NCBI RefSeq assembly: GCF_000982825.1
Contig: NZ_CP011047.1
Location: 744,001 to 808,000, forward strand
Length of the DNA: 64,000 nt
Direction: 5' to 3'
From: Cronobacter sakazakii
GTDB taxonomy: Bacteria; Pseudomonadota; Gammaproteobacteria; Enterobacterales; Enterobacteriaceae
Within the stretch, counting starts at the first letter, position 1. Each line of letters begins with the position of its first letter. Positions 1-8,864 of the stretch are shown here, piece by piece. A model generated the notes under the pieces. That model made no database searches, was not told where the DNA came from, and worked only from the letters and a program-made list of their open reading frames with translations. The position numbers and the translations under genes were made by a program.

Positions 1-2019
1 CGGCTCCAGACGGGTGCTGGAGAGACGAAACTCAATACACTCGGACACCAGCTGCTGCACGCGTGTGCGGATAAGCCCGCGCAGGTGCTGGCTATAGCAG
101 AACACTTCGACGCTGTCCGGCGGCGCGGCGTCCTGATGCATTTTGCCAAGAATCGTTTTCAGCGCCTCGATCATCGCCTGTTCGCCGTTGAAATGCAGCG
201 TACGCACTTCGTTCCACGAGTTGCGATACAGCAGGTCGATACTGCCGACCAGGCACTGCTGCTGCTCGCCGAAGCTGAACACATCAAGCTTACGGAAATC
301 GAAATGCACCACCTGATTGCGGAACGCCGTCGTCGGGTCATATTCCAGGTTGACGATGATCGCCAGATGGCGGATTTCGCACGGGCTGTAGAGCGCTTTT
401 GGCGTCGGTGCCGGTAACCGCAGCGGGAAATGGTGCGACACATCCGCCACCAGTTCCTGGAGTTTCGGCAGGTCACAAATGCCGTTGCCCTTAATAAACA
501 GGCGGGTGCGCGACGTCAGCAGGCCGTTAAACCACGCCCAGGCCACCAGCTTATTAAGATAACGGTTATATTCCAGCGGCTGATGGCTGATGATGGAATC
601 CATGCTCGGCGCGCGGTTGTAGAGATACCACCCGGTGCGGTTGGCGCGGCCCGGCGGCACATGGATGAAAGTGAGCGTCGGCTCAGAGAGATCCGGCGAA
701 ATCTGCGGGTTCACCAGCGTCACTTTCCCCGGCAGCGCTTCAAACGCGGCATAGAGTTTGCGCGTCAGCACGCCGATATCCTGCGGGCTTGCGGAGACGC
801 TCAGGTTATTGCGGCGCGCGAAGCGGATCAGGTTACGGTAGCTCTGCATCATCGCGTCGAGCAGCTCGTTATGCGCCTCGCGCACCTGGTCGATTTTCCA
901 GTTGGCGCGATTATCAAGCATCGTCAGGCGCGCTTCATCCCAGCCCCACTCTTTCACCAGCTGGCTTACCACCTCGCGACGCCAGCCGACACAAGCGCGC
1001 TCGCGGGAAAGTTTTTCGCACACTTTCAGGTAGAAGCAGCGGCGCACAAGATCGAGGCGCGCGCTGTCGTCGATAGCCGTCAGATAGTGCGTGACGCGCT
1101 CCAGCATCATGCAGTAAGGATCGAGCCCGAACGAGACAATTTCGCCATCGTGTAGCCGCTGTTTGATATCTTTCGCGAGCAGGCGAGTGTTCGGATATTC
1201 CCAGGAATAGGCTTCCAGCAGCAGCGTTTTCAGCACGGCTTTATACGGAGAATCGATGCTTTTATAGAGCTGCCAGAGGCTCGCGCCGAAATATTCTTCG
1301 GCGGAAAGGGAGCTTAAGCCGCCCAGATCAAGCCATTCGTTTGGCGTCAGCACGCCCTGCGCGTAGAGCGTCATCACGTAGTCGTCGTAATGCTCTTCTT
1401 CGTCGCACGGCACCATGTTCCAGAGAATACGTTTGCCGGCCATACGCACGGCGGTGCGGTAGAACTCGTCCAGCAGCAAAATATGCTGCGTCGAGCCGCA
1501 GTCTTCGCCGCCGAGGCTACCGCTTTCGTTATGGCGGAAGCGGTTTTCATCAATCAGGAAGAAACTGACCTCAACGCCCAGCGACGCCGCCCAGCTTTCC
1601 AGCAGGCTGCATTTACGCTGCAGCAACTGGCGCTCGTCGTTATCAAGCCAGGCCTGATGGCAGACCCAGATGTCGAGATCGGACGAACAGCTCTGCCCCA
1701 CAGAGGAGGTGCTGCCCATCGAATAGATGCCGGTAATCGGCAGTTCGCCCTGTACCGTTTGCTGCGCAGGCATGCCGCGCTGGGTTTCCAGCTCGTTCAG
1801 GTAGTGGCGTTGGGTTTCATCAGGCGTGTAGAGGCAAATGCCGTAGGGAACGTTACCTTCAAGGTAACCCGGCATCAGCGGATGGTGATAATGCAGTAAT
1901 GTTGGCAGCAGACTGTAGACCTGTTGGAAAGCAGGCCCCATGGCAGCAAGCGCGCGATCCACACGCAATTGATTGATGGCATCCAGTCTCTGCTTCAGTG
2001 TCTCAATATAGAGGTACAA
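1..2019 (-). CDS. cyaA: Adenylate cyclase, class I (3' end outside window)
   Basis: Makes cAMP from ATP, the co-activator of CRP; cytoplasmic. The reading frame stays open from the window edge to a TTG start at 2017-2019 that begins MYLYIETLKQRLDAINQL, the unusual TTG start known for E. coli cyaA. About 673 of the usual ~848 residues are present: the whole N-terminal catalytic domain and part of the C-terminal regulatory domain. The nucleotidyltransferase motif reads GSTSSVGQSCSSDLDIWV from about residue 102, with the aspartates at 114 and 116. It is divergent from hemC, with a CRP site upstream. The gene is partial only because the window ends. Confidence 0.97.
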   Translation of the reverse strand, partial: MYLYIETLKQRLDAINQLRVDRALAAMGPAFQQVYSLLPTLLHYHHPLMPGYLEGNVPYGICLYTPDETQRHYLNELETQRGMPAQQTVQGELPITGIYSMGSTSSVGQSCSSDLDIWVCHQAWLDNDERQLLQRKCSLLESWAASLGVEVSFFLIDENRFRHNESGSLGGEDCGSTQHILLLDEFYRTAVRMAGKRILWNMVPCDEEEHYDDYVMTLYAQGVLTPNEWLDLGGLSSLSAEEYFGASLWQLYKSIDSPYKAVLKTLLLEAYSWEYPNTRLLAKDIKQRLHDGEIVSFGLDPYCMMLERVTHYLTAIDDSARLDLVRRCFYLKVCEKLSRERACVGWRREVVSQLVKEWGWDEARLTMLDNRANWKIDQVREAHNELLDAMMQSYRNLIRFARRNNLSVSASPQDIGVLTRKLYAAFEALPGKVTLVNPQISPDLSEPTLTFIHVPPGRANRTGWYLYNRAPSMDSIISHQPLEYNRYLNKLVAWAWFNGLLTSRTRLFIKGNGICDLPKLQELVADVSHHFPLRLPAPTPKALYSPCEIRHLAIIVNLEYDPTTAFRNQVVHFDFRKLDVFSFGEQQQCLVGSIDLLYRNSWNEVRTLHFNGEQAMIEALKTILGKMHQDAAPPDSVEVFCYSQHLRGLIRTRVQQLVSECIEFRLSSTRLEP

Positions 2020-2112
2020 GACGTATCGCCTGATGGTTACAGAATGTAAACAGTGTTCACCGTTGTGTCGCCCTTGTGATTATGGTGTGACGGGCAAACA
2101 AATGGCTCAAAA

Positions 2113-2128
2113 CGTGATCAATCTAACA
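2113..2128 (-). promoter_or_regulatory. Putative CRP operator upstream of cyaA
   Basis: On the plus strand this reads CGTGA-N6-TAACA, close to the CRP consensus TGTGA-N6-TCACA, about 95 bases upstream of the cyaA start. The same position carries the autoregulatory CRP site in E. coli cyaA, where CRP-cAMP represses the main promoter. The match is seen; the function is inferred from the homologous site. Confidence 0.7.
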
Positions 2129-2301
2129 CCTTGTAGATTGACCGTAAAGAAAGATGCGCTACAGATAATTATAGCACCGTTCCCCTGCCCTTAGCGCCTT
2201 TCTGTGTGGCGTCTGCACGCCGCGCCTCGCCGCCGTTTGACCTGACAGCCTTCCGCTAACAGTGGTAGGATGATCGGCAGACGACATTTACGGTATGAAG
2301 C

Positions 2302-3243
2302 ATGTTAGACAATGTATTAAGAATTGCCACCCGCCAAAGTCCGCTGGCGCTCTGGCAGGCACAATATGTGAAGCAGCGGCTGGAGGCCTGTCATCCGGGG
2401 CTGACCGTCGAGCTGGTGCCGATGGTGACGCGCGGCGATGTGATCCTCGATACGCCGCTGGCGAAAGTGGGCGGCAAGGGGCTGTTCGTAAAAGAACTGG
2501 AGCTCGCCATGCTGGATGGCCGCGCCGATATCGCCGTGCACTCTATGAAAGATGTGCCGGTCGAATTCCCGGAAGGGCTTGGGCTGGTCACCATCTGTGA
2601 ACGCGAAGATCCGCGCGACGCCTTTGTGTCCAGGCAGTATAAAAGCCTTGATGAAATGCCTGCGGGCAGCATCGTCGGGACATCGAGCCTGCGCCGTCAG
2701 TGCCAGATCGCCGCGCGCCGCCCGGATCTTATCATCCGTTCGCTGCGCGGGAATGTCGGAACGCGCCTGAGCAAACTCGATAACGGCGACTACGACGCCA
2801 TTATTCTGGCGGTCGCGGGCCTCAAACGTTTGCAACTCGACGCACGCATCACAAGCCCGCTCGCACCGGAAATTTCGCTGCCCGCCGTAGGCCAGGGCGC
2901 GGTCGGCATTGAGTGTCGCCTTGACGATACCCGTACCCGCGAACTGCTCGCCCCGCTCAACCACGAAGAGACCGCCGTGCGCGTGCGTGCGGAACGCGCC
3001 ATGAACACGCGTCTGGAAGGCGGCTGTCAGGTGCCTATCGGCAGCTATGCGGAGCTGAAAGACGGCGAGCTGTGGCTGCGCGCGCTGGTCGGCGCGCCGG
3101 ATGGCTCGCGTATCGTGCGTGGTGAACGCCGCGGCGCGCCAGAGGACGCACGCCAGCTTGGCATCTCACTGGCGGAAGAGCTGTTAAACCACGGCGCGCG
3201 GGAGATCCTCGCCGACGTTTATCAGGGGGATGGCCCCGCATGA
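2302..3243 (+). CDS. hemC: Porphobilinogen deaminase (hydroxymethylbilane synthase)
   Basis: Polymerises four porphobilinogen molecules into hydroxymethylbilane in haem, sirohaem and cobalamin synthesis; cytoplasmic. The 313-residue length equals the E. coli protein. The dipyrromethane cofactor cysteine is Cys242 in LEGGCQVPIG, and the catalytic Asp84 is in VHSMKDVP. It is the first gene of hemCDXY and its stop overlaps the hemD start as ATGA, which suggests translational coupling. The start at 2302 is the only one that gives the conserved N-terminus MLDNVLRIATRQSPLAL. Confidence 0.98.
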   Translation: MLDNVLRIATRQSPLALWQAQYVKQRLEACHPGLTVELVPMVTRGDVILDTPLAKVGGKGLFVKELELAMLDGRADIAVHSMKDVPVEFPEGLGLVTICEREDPRDAFVSRQYKSLDEMPAGSIVGTSSLRRQCQIAARRPDLIIRSLRGNVGTRLSKLDNGDYDAIILAVAGLKRLQLDARITSPLAPEISLPAVGQGAVGIECRLDDTRTRELLAPLNHEETAVRVRAERAMNTRLEGGCQVPIGSYAELKDGELWLRALVGAPDGSRIVRGERRGAPEDARQLGISLAEELLNHGAREILADVYQGDGPA

Positions 3244-3980
3244 CGATTCTGGTCACCCGCCCCTCTCCCGCCGGGGAGGAATTAGTGAGCCGCCTGCGCG
3301 CACTGGGGCAGGAGGCCTGGAGTTTTCCGCTGATCGAGTTCTGCCCTGGCCGGGAGTTGCCGCAACTGCCCGCGCTGCTCGACGCGCTCGCGCCGCACGA
3401 TCTCCTCTTTGCGCTATCGCAACACGCGGTGAGTTTTGCGAACGCGCACTTACAGCGTCTGGGGCTGCGCTGGCCTCGCGCCGTCGAGGCGTTCGCCATC
3501 GGGCGCACCACCGCGCTGGCGCTGCATCAGGTCAGCGGTTTGCACGTCCATTACCCGCGCGATCGGGAAATCAGCGAAGTCTTGCTACAATTACCTGAAT
3601 TACAAAACGTTGCCGGTAAGCGCGCGCTCATCCTGCGCGGCAACGGCGGACGCGAACTGTTAGGGGAAACCTTAACGGAGCGCGGCGCAACCGTGACGTT
3701 TTGCGAATGCTATCAACGTAGCGCGAAAATTTACGACGGCACCGAGGAAGCGCACCGCTGGCATACGCGCGGCATTACCACGCTGGTGGTGACGAGCGGC
3801 GAAATGCTGCGCCAGCTGCATGACCTGATGCCGCCGTGGTATCGCGAAAACTGGTTGCTGCGCTGTCGGCTGGTGGTCGTCAGCGAGCGTCTGGCGACGA
3901 TTGCCAGGGAGCTTGGCTGGCAGAACATTCTGGTCGCTGATAACGCCGATAACGACGCGCTGCTGCGCGCGTTGCAATAA
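3240..3980 (+). CDS. hemD: Uroporphyrinogen-III synthase
   Basis: Closes hydroxymethylbilane into uroporphyrinogen III with inversion of ring D; cytoplasmic. The protein is 246 residues, the usual size, and starts MTILVTRPSPAGEELVSRL, the N-terminal strand-helix typical of the family. HemD is poorly conserved at the sequence level, so the assignment rests on this N-terminus, on length and on position: it overlaps the hemC stop by four bases (ATGA) and is followed after 20 bases by hemX. Confidence 0.95.
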   Translation: MTILVTRPSPAGEELVSRLRALGQEAWSFPLIEFCPGRELPQLPALLDALAPHDLLFALSQHAVSFANAHLQRLGLRWPRAVEAFAIGRTTALALHQVSGLHVHYPRDREISEVLLQLPELQNVAGKRALILRGNGGRELLGETLTERGATVTFCECYQRSAKIYDGTEEAHRWHTRGITTLVVTSGEMLRQLHDLMPPWYRENWLLRCRLVVVSERLATIARELGWQNILVADNADNDALLRALQ

Positions 3981-4000
3981 CTTTTAAACGGGAAGCCACA

Positions 4001-5197
4001 ATGACGGAACAACAACACACCCCTGCTACGGTTGAAGAAACCCCGCAGGTTGTGGAGACTACGCCACAGCCGGAACCGACCGCGAAAAAAGACCGCTCCG
4101 GCAAAACCGCGCTGGTGCTGAGCGCTGTGGCCATCGCCATTGCGCTGGCGACAGGCGCGGGCCTGTGGACCTGGAGTAAAAAGCAGGCCGATACGCAAAA
4201 CGCCAACAGCGATACGCTCGCCACCCAGTTAACCTCGTTGCAAAATCAGCAGCAGGCGCAGAAAGCTGAATTTGAGAAAACCCTCAAGGCGCAGGCTGAC
4301 GCGCTGGCGGCCGCCACCCGCCAGCAGGAAGCGATGGCGCGTGAACTGGATGAAGTCCAGAAGAAAGTCGCGACCATCTCCGGCAGCGACGCCAAAACCT
4401 GGCAGCTCGCCCAGGCGGATTTCCTGGTCAAACTCGCCGGGCGTAAGCTCTGGAGCGATCAGGACGCCACCACCGCCGCCGCGCTGTTAAAAAGTGCCGA
4501 TGCGAGCCTCGCCGACATGAACGACCCAAGCCTTATTACGGCCCGCCGCGCACTGACGGATGACATCGCCGCGCTGGCGAGCGTCACGCAGGTCGATTAC
4601 GACGGCATCATTCTTAAGCTCAATCAGCTCTCCAACCAGGTCGATAACCTGCGCCTTGCGGACAACGACAGCGACGACGCCCCGATGGACAGCGACGGCA
4701 GCGAGCTTTCCAGCTCGCTGAGTGAATGGCGTCAGAATCTGGTGAAAAGCTGGCACAACTTTATGGACAGCTTTATTACCATCCGCCGCCGCGACGAGAC
4801 CGCCGTGCCGCTGCTGGCCCCGAATCAGGATATCTACCTGCGCGAGAATATCCGCTCGCGCTTGCTGGTCGCCGCCCAGGCCGTGCCGCGCCATCAGGAT
4901 GAGATCTACAAGCAGTCGCTTGATAACGTCTCGACGTGGGTACGCGCGTATTACGACACCAGTGACGCGGGCACCAAAGCGTTTCTGGAATCTATCGACA
5001 ACCTGGCCCAGCAGAACATCAGCATGGATCTCCCGGAAACCCTGCAAAGCCAGGCGATTCTGGAAAAACTCATGCAGACGCGCGTGCGTAACCTGATGGC
5101 GCAGCCGTCAGTACCGGGCGATGCTGCCGTCCCGCAGGTTGACGACCCGCGCACCCAGGCTCCGGCAGATGCGGCACCGACGCAGGGAGAACAGTAA
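4001..5197 (+). CDS. hemX: HemX-like membrane protein of the haem operon
   Basis: The exact role is not established; the gene is annotated historically as a uroporphyrinogen-III methylase, but the protein has no methyltransferase fold visible here. The 398 residues show a cytoplasmic acidic and proline-rich tail (1-33), one membrane segment (about 36-57), a Gln/Ala/Glu-rich coiled coil (about 60-125), and a large C-terminal domain that would be periplasmic, ending in a Pro/Ala-rich tail. Third gene of hemCDXY; its stop overlaps the hemY start (TAATG). I cannot assign an activity. Confidence 0.93.
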   Translation: MTEQQHTPATVEETPQVVETTPQPEPTAKKDRSGKTALVLSAVAIAIALATGAGLWTWSKKQADTQNANSDTLATQLTSLQNQQQAQKAEFEKTLKAQADALAAATRQQEAMARELDEVQKKVATISGSDAKTWQLAQADFLVKLAGRKLWSDQDATTAAALLKSADASLADMNDPSLITARRALTDDIAALASVTQVDYDGIILKLNQLSNQVDNLRLADNDSDDAPMDSDGSELSSSLSEWRQNLVKSWHNFMDSFITIRRRDETAVPLLAPNQDIYLRENIRSRLLVAAQAVPRHQDEIYKQSLDNVSTWVRAYYDTSDAGTKAFLESIDNLAQQNISMDLPETLQSQAILEKLMQTRVRNLMAQPSVPGDAAVPQVDDPRTQAPADAAPTQGEQ

Positions 5198-6393
5198 TGC
5201 TGAAAGTCTTATTGCTGTTTCTGCTGTTGATCGCCGGGATCGTGGTCGGTCCGATGGTGGCCGGTCACCAGGGTTATGTGCTGATCCAGACCGATACCTG
5301 GAATATTGAAACCAGCGTCACCGGCCTTGCGATCATCCTGATCCTCTCGCTGGTGGTGCTGTTTGCGATCGAGTGGCTGCTGCGCCGCCTGTTCCGCACC
5401 GGCGCACGTACCCGCGGCTGGTTCGCGGGCCGCAAACGCAGCCGCGCGCGCAAGCAAACCAAACTGGCGCTGCTGAAGCTTGCCGAGGGCGACTATCAGC
5501 AGGTTGAAAAGCTGATGTCGAAAAACGCCGATCACGCGGAACAGCCGGTGGTTAACTATTTGCTGGCCGCGGAAGCCGCCCAGCAGCGCGGTGACGAAGC
5601 CCGCGCCAATCAGCATCTTGAGCGCGCGGCGGAGCTGGCGGATAACGATCAGATCCCGGTTGAGATCACCCGCGTACGTCTGCAACTGGCGCGCAATGAA
5701 AACCACGCGGCGCGTCACGGCGTTGACCGTCTGCTGGAAATCACCCCGCGCCACCCGGAAGTGCTGCGTCTGGCGGAACAGGCGTATATCCGCACCGGCG
5801 CGTGGAGCTCGCTGCTGGATATTATTCCTTCGATGCAGAAGGCGGGCGTGGGCGACGACGAGCACCGCGATGCGCTGACGCGTCAGGCCTGGATCGGGCT
5901 GATGGATCAGGCGCGTGCCGATCAGGGCAGCGACGGTCTGAAAGCCTGGTGGCGTAACCAGAGCCGCAAAACGCGCCATCAACCGGCGTTGCAGGTGGCG
6001 ATGGCGGAGCATCTGATTGAGTGTGACGATCATCAGACCGCGCAGGGAATTATTCTCGATGGCCTGAAGCGCCAGTATGACGATCGTCTGGTGTTACTGA
6101 TGCCGCGCCTGAAAGCCGGTAACCCGGAGCAGCTTGAAAAAGCGCTGCGCCAGCAGATCAAAACCTACGGCGATCGCCCGCTGCTCTGGAGCACTTTAGG
6201 CCAGCTGCTGATGTCCCACGGCGAATGGAAAGAGGCGAGCCTCGCGTTTCGTGCCGCCCTCAAACAGCGCCCGGACGCCTTCGATTACGCCTGGCTTGCA
6301 GACGTACTCGACCGACTGCATCAGCCCGAAGAGGCCGCCACGATGCGCCGCGACGGCCTGCTGCTGACGCTGCAGCAAAACGGCCCGCAATAA
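5197..6393 (+). CDS. hemY: HemY protoporphyrinogen-operon TPR membrane protein
   Basis: Inner-membrane protein of the haem operon. The Gram-negative HemY is a TPR protein without proven catalytic function and is unrelated to Bacillus HemY oxidase. The 398 residues show two membrane segments (about 1-23 and 41-63), a basic linker rich in Arg and Lys (about 64-92), then helical repeats to the C-terminus. It begins within the hemX stop codon and ends just before a strong terminator, so it closes the operon. Confidence 0.94.
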   Translation: MLKVLLLFLLLIAGIVVGPMVAGHQGYVLIQTDTWNIETSVTGLAIILILSLVVLFAIEWLLRRLFRTGARTRGWFAGRKRSRARKQTKLALLKLAEGDYQQVEKLMSKNADHAEQPVVNYLLAAEAAQQRGDEARANQHLERAAELADNDQIPVEITRVRLQLARNENHAARHGVDRLLEITPRHPEVLRLAEQAYIRTGAWSSLLDIIPSMQKAGVGDDEHRDALTRQAWIGLMDQARADQGSDGLKAWWRNQSRKTRHQPALQVAMAEHLIECDDHQTAQGIILDGLKRQYDDRLVLLMPRLKAGNPEQLEKALRQQIKTYGDRPLLWSTLGQLLMSHGEWKEASLAFRAALKQRPDAFDYAWLADVLDRLHQPEEAATMRRDGLLLTLQQNGPQ

Positions 6394-6398
6394 TTCCC

Positions 6399-6421
6399 AC
6401 CCCTCTTCGGAGGGGTTTTTT
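6399..6421 (+). terminator. Rho-independent terminator of hemCDXY
   Basis: A perfect 6-bp stem CCCCTC/GAGGGG with a TTCG tetraloop, extended by one A-T pair and followed by six T, starts 5 bases after the hemY stop. Confidence 0.93.
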
Positions 6422-6517
6422 ATTCCTGCGGTTTGAGAGCCTCGTCAAGGTAAGTGACCGTGGTGAGCGCGCGCCGCTAACGCAGCCACGGCGCGAAAGA
6501 TGCCCCACAGCGCAGGC

Positions 6518-6545
6518 AAAAAAATACCTGCCCGAAGGCAGGTAT
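6518..6545 (-). terminator. Rho-independent terminator, minus strand
   Basis: A 9-bp perfect stem ATACCTGCC/GGCAGGTAT with a four-base loop lies next to a run of seven A on the plus strand, so the T-run follows the hairpin for leftward transcripts. It lies 34 bases beyond the stop of the small leftward frame at 6580-6876, and about 420 bases beyond the adhesin. Confidence 0.88.
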
Positions 6546-6579
6546 CAAAACAGGTCTGTTTGACAACAAATGTGGTGCT

Positions 6580-6876
6580 TCACTCAACGTTATGTCCATG
6601 GTGTTTGATGAGGCCGAAGCGACATCTGTCTGTGGACGATAAGCACCGTAAACGGCTCTGCGTCATTCCTGGGTTTATGAAGCCGGAGCAAACATAAGAA
6701 GTGGAATGAGCATCTACATTTCTATTGTAGCATTTATCGTGCCAGGTATGCAGCGTTTGTCTGCAACGGCTAACCCCTTGTTTCATCGCTACTGTGACCG
6801 GGGCCGTAGGCGCATTTCCCTGGCAGGCGCAGCCTTCAGGTGTCATCAAATAGCGACACGGTTTCCAGCCCGGCAT
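6580..6876 (-). CDS. Hypothetical cysteine-rich 98-residue protein
   Basis: I do not recognise this protein. It would have seven cysteines in 98 residues, no signal peptide and no membrane segment. Two points favour a real gene: AAGGA lies close before the ATG, and a strong leftward terminator lies 34 bases beyond the stop. Against it, the base composition is lower in GC than its neighbours, the Shine-Dalgarno spacing is short, and no domain is visible. It could instead be a chance frame in a leftward transcript or in the long 3' region of the adhesin. Confidence 0.25.
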   Translation of the reverse strand: MPGWKPCRYLMTPEGCACQGNAPTAPVTVAMKQGVSRCRQTLHTWHDKCYNRNVDAHSTSYVCSGFINPGMTQSRLRCLSSTDRCRFGLIKHHGHNVE

Positions 6877-6962
6877 CTTTCCTTATAGATATTAAAAACT
6901 TATATGTCTCCTCTGGGCGACACGTATAACGCCGAGTGTCGCTAAAACCCATCACTTCTCTC

Positions 6963-8864
6963 TTACATCAGTTTTACGTGGATATTTTCCTGAATCAGCA
7001 AATCGCCCAGCGTGTTGGTCGACCCCAGCGCGCTGTTGTGATAAACGTCGAACACATGATCGCCGATAGTCTCGACGCCGCTCACCGACCAGATGCCTGC
7101 CGGCGTATTAAGCAGCGTCACTTCACCGCCGTTGTCCCCCGTAATACGCAACGGCTCGTGAGAATCGTCTTTCAGATTCAGCGCGTTATCGAGATTCAGG
7201 GTCAGGCTGCCCTTGCCGCTGGTACCGAGATCGAGCACATCAATATGCGCCACTTTGAAACCGAGCTGCGCGAGGTTGAGCGTCTGCAGCTTGTCGCCGA
7301 GGGTTAAGGTATCGACACCCGCGCCGCCATCAATCCGGCTGAAATCCAGACTGTTGAGAATAAAGTGGTCGTTACCGTCAGTGCCTGTCAGCGCCACGTC
7401 GCTGATGAGCAGCGGCTCAGCGAACAGTCCCATCAGCGCGGGTGGCGCCACGCCGTTCTGCAACTGCACTGTATGCTGTGTGGAAACCTGATTACCGGCG
7501 TCATCGCGCGACGTAATATCGAGCGTATAGCTCCCTTCGGGCTGGGCCAGGGCATCGGGTGAGATCGCCACGCTCCAGCTACCATCGCCAAGCACCGTTG
7601 TTGTCAGCGTGACGCTGCCAAAGAGAACAGTCACCTCCGCGCCGGGTTCGGAATCACCGCTGATAACCAGCCCGCCGCCTGCGATCTCCGTCTGATCGAT
7701 AATGTCATCGCCAGTCACGGGTAACACATCGACCGTGGGGATAACGGTATCGACGGTAGAGAAGGTCTGCCGGCTGCCCGCGTTACCCGCCACATCGGTT
7801 ACATCCACGCGAATCGGTACTGCGCCCTGCGGCAGCGCCTGAAGCTGTGTCGGCGTTAGCGTCACGCTCCAGGTGCCGTTGCTGTTAATGGTGGGCGTAT
7901 AGGCGATGCCGCCAATAGTGACCGTCGCTGACTCCACCAGTGCGCTGGAATTCAGCCCCGTGGTGCCGGTAATCGTCTGATCCGTTTGTGATTCCGCCTG
8001 GCTCAGGAAGCCATCACCATACGCAAGCGTAATGGTCGGGGCGGGCAGCGTCCTCAGCACGCTGACTGGCGCGCTGTCGCTGCCGCTGTTGCCTGCGGCA
8101 TCCGTCTGGGTTGCGCTGAGCGTATAATCGCCATTCGGCACAGAGCCCAGCGCGCTGGCGGGCAACTGCACGCTCCAGGTGCCGTTCGCCAGCACCGTGG
8201 TGTTATAGGTAACGCCGTTAAGCGTCAGCATTAATGGCAGGTCGGCTTCACCGGTGCCGGTGATCGTCACGCCGCTTTGCGCCTCCGCCTGATTGATGTA
8301 GCCGTCAGCAGCCAGCGGCTCGTTAATCGTGATAACCGGCGCGGTGAAATCAATCGTCAGCGGCACCGTCTCCGTGACGATATTTCCCGCGTCATCTTCA
8401 GCGGTGACGACCATGTCATAAACACCATCCGCAAGCGATGCCAGCTGCCCTGCGGGAATATTGATACTCCAGTTGCCGTTACCGGCGGTCGTCACCGGGC
8501 CGTAAGTCTCACCGTTTAAGGTAAACGTCACGACGCTGCCCGGATCGGACATGCCGGAGACCGCGATGACGCCAGCCGCCTCGGTCGGGTTAATCAGGTT
8601 GTCGCCGGTCACGTCATTGACCGTCAGCGACGGCGGTACGAAATCGGCGCTGAAGCTGTTATTTCCGTTGCCGCTATTGCCTGCGGTGTCGGTCACCGTC
8701 ACGGTGATGGGAATTTGCGAACCATCGGCGGGCATCGCCTGTAAATCCGCCGCGGGCACGGTGATCTGCCAGGTGCCGCTGGCATCAAACGTGGCGGTAT
8801 AAGTGATGCCGTTAATCACGACTTCCACGTTTGCCGCGTGGGCGGTGCCTGTTGTGCCCGTCAC
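6963..8864 (-). pseudogene. BapA-like adhesin, C-terminal fragment
   Basis: This is the downstream part of a large surface adhesin, out of frame with its upstream part. It opens in the middle of an Ig-like repeat (TGTTGTAHAANVEVVING), has four further ~95-residue repeats of the type GDD.I...E....I.GTT, and then a C-terminal region with an RTX-like GTDGNDHFILNSLD and a Gly/Asp/Leu-rich tail, as in proteins exported by type I secretion. The first possible start is GTG at 8864, overlapping the TGA of the upstream frame as GTGA, but without a Shine-Dalgarno sequence. No secretion genes (bapBCD type) are in the window. Confidence 0.8.

Noticed and set aside
430..1155. Long plus-strand frame opposite cyaA
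   Set aside because: It is a shadow of the high-GC cyaA gene; the protein is low-complexity Arg/His-rich and matches nothing I know, while cyaA explains the bases.
6917..6942. Hairpin GCGACAC/GTGTCGC just after the adhesin stop as a terminator
   Set aside because: The loop is 12 bases and no T-run follows on the minus strand; the hairpin at 6518-6545 is far better.
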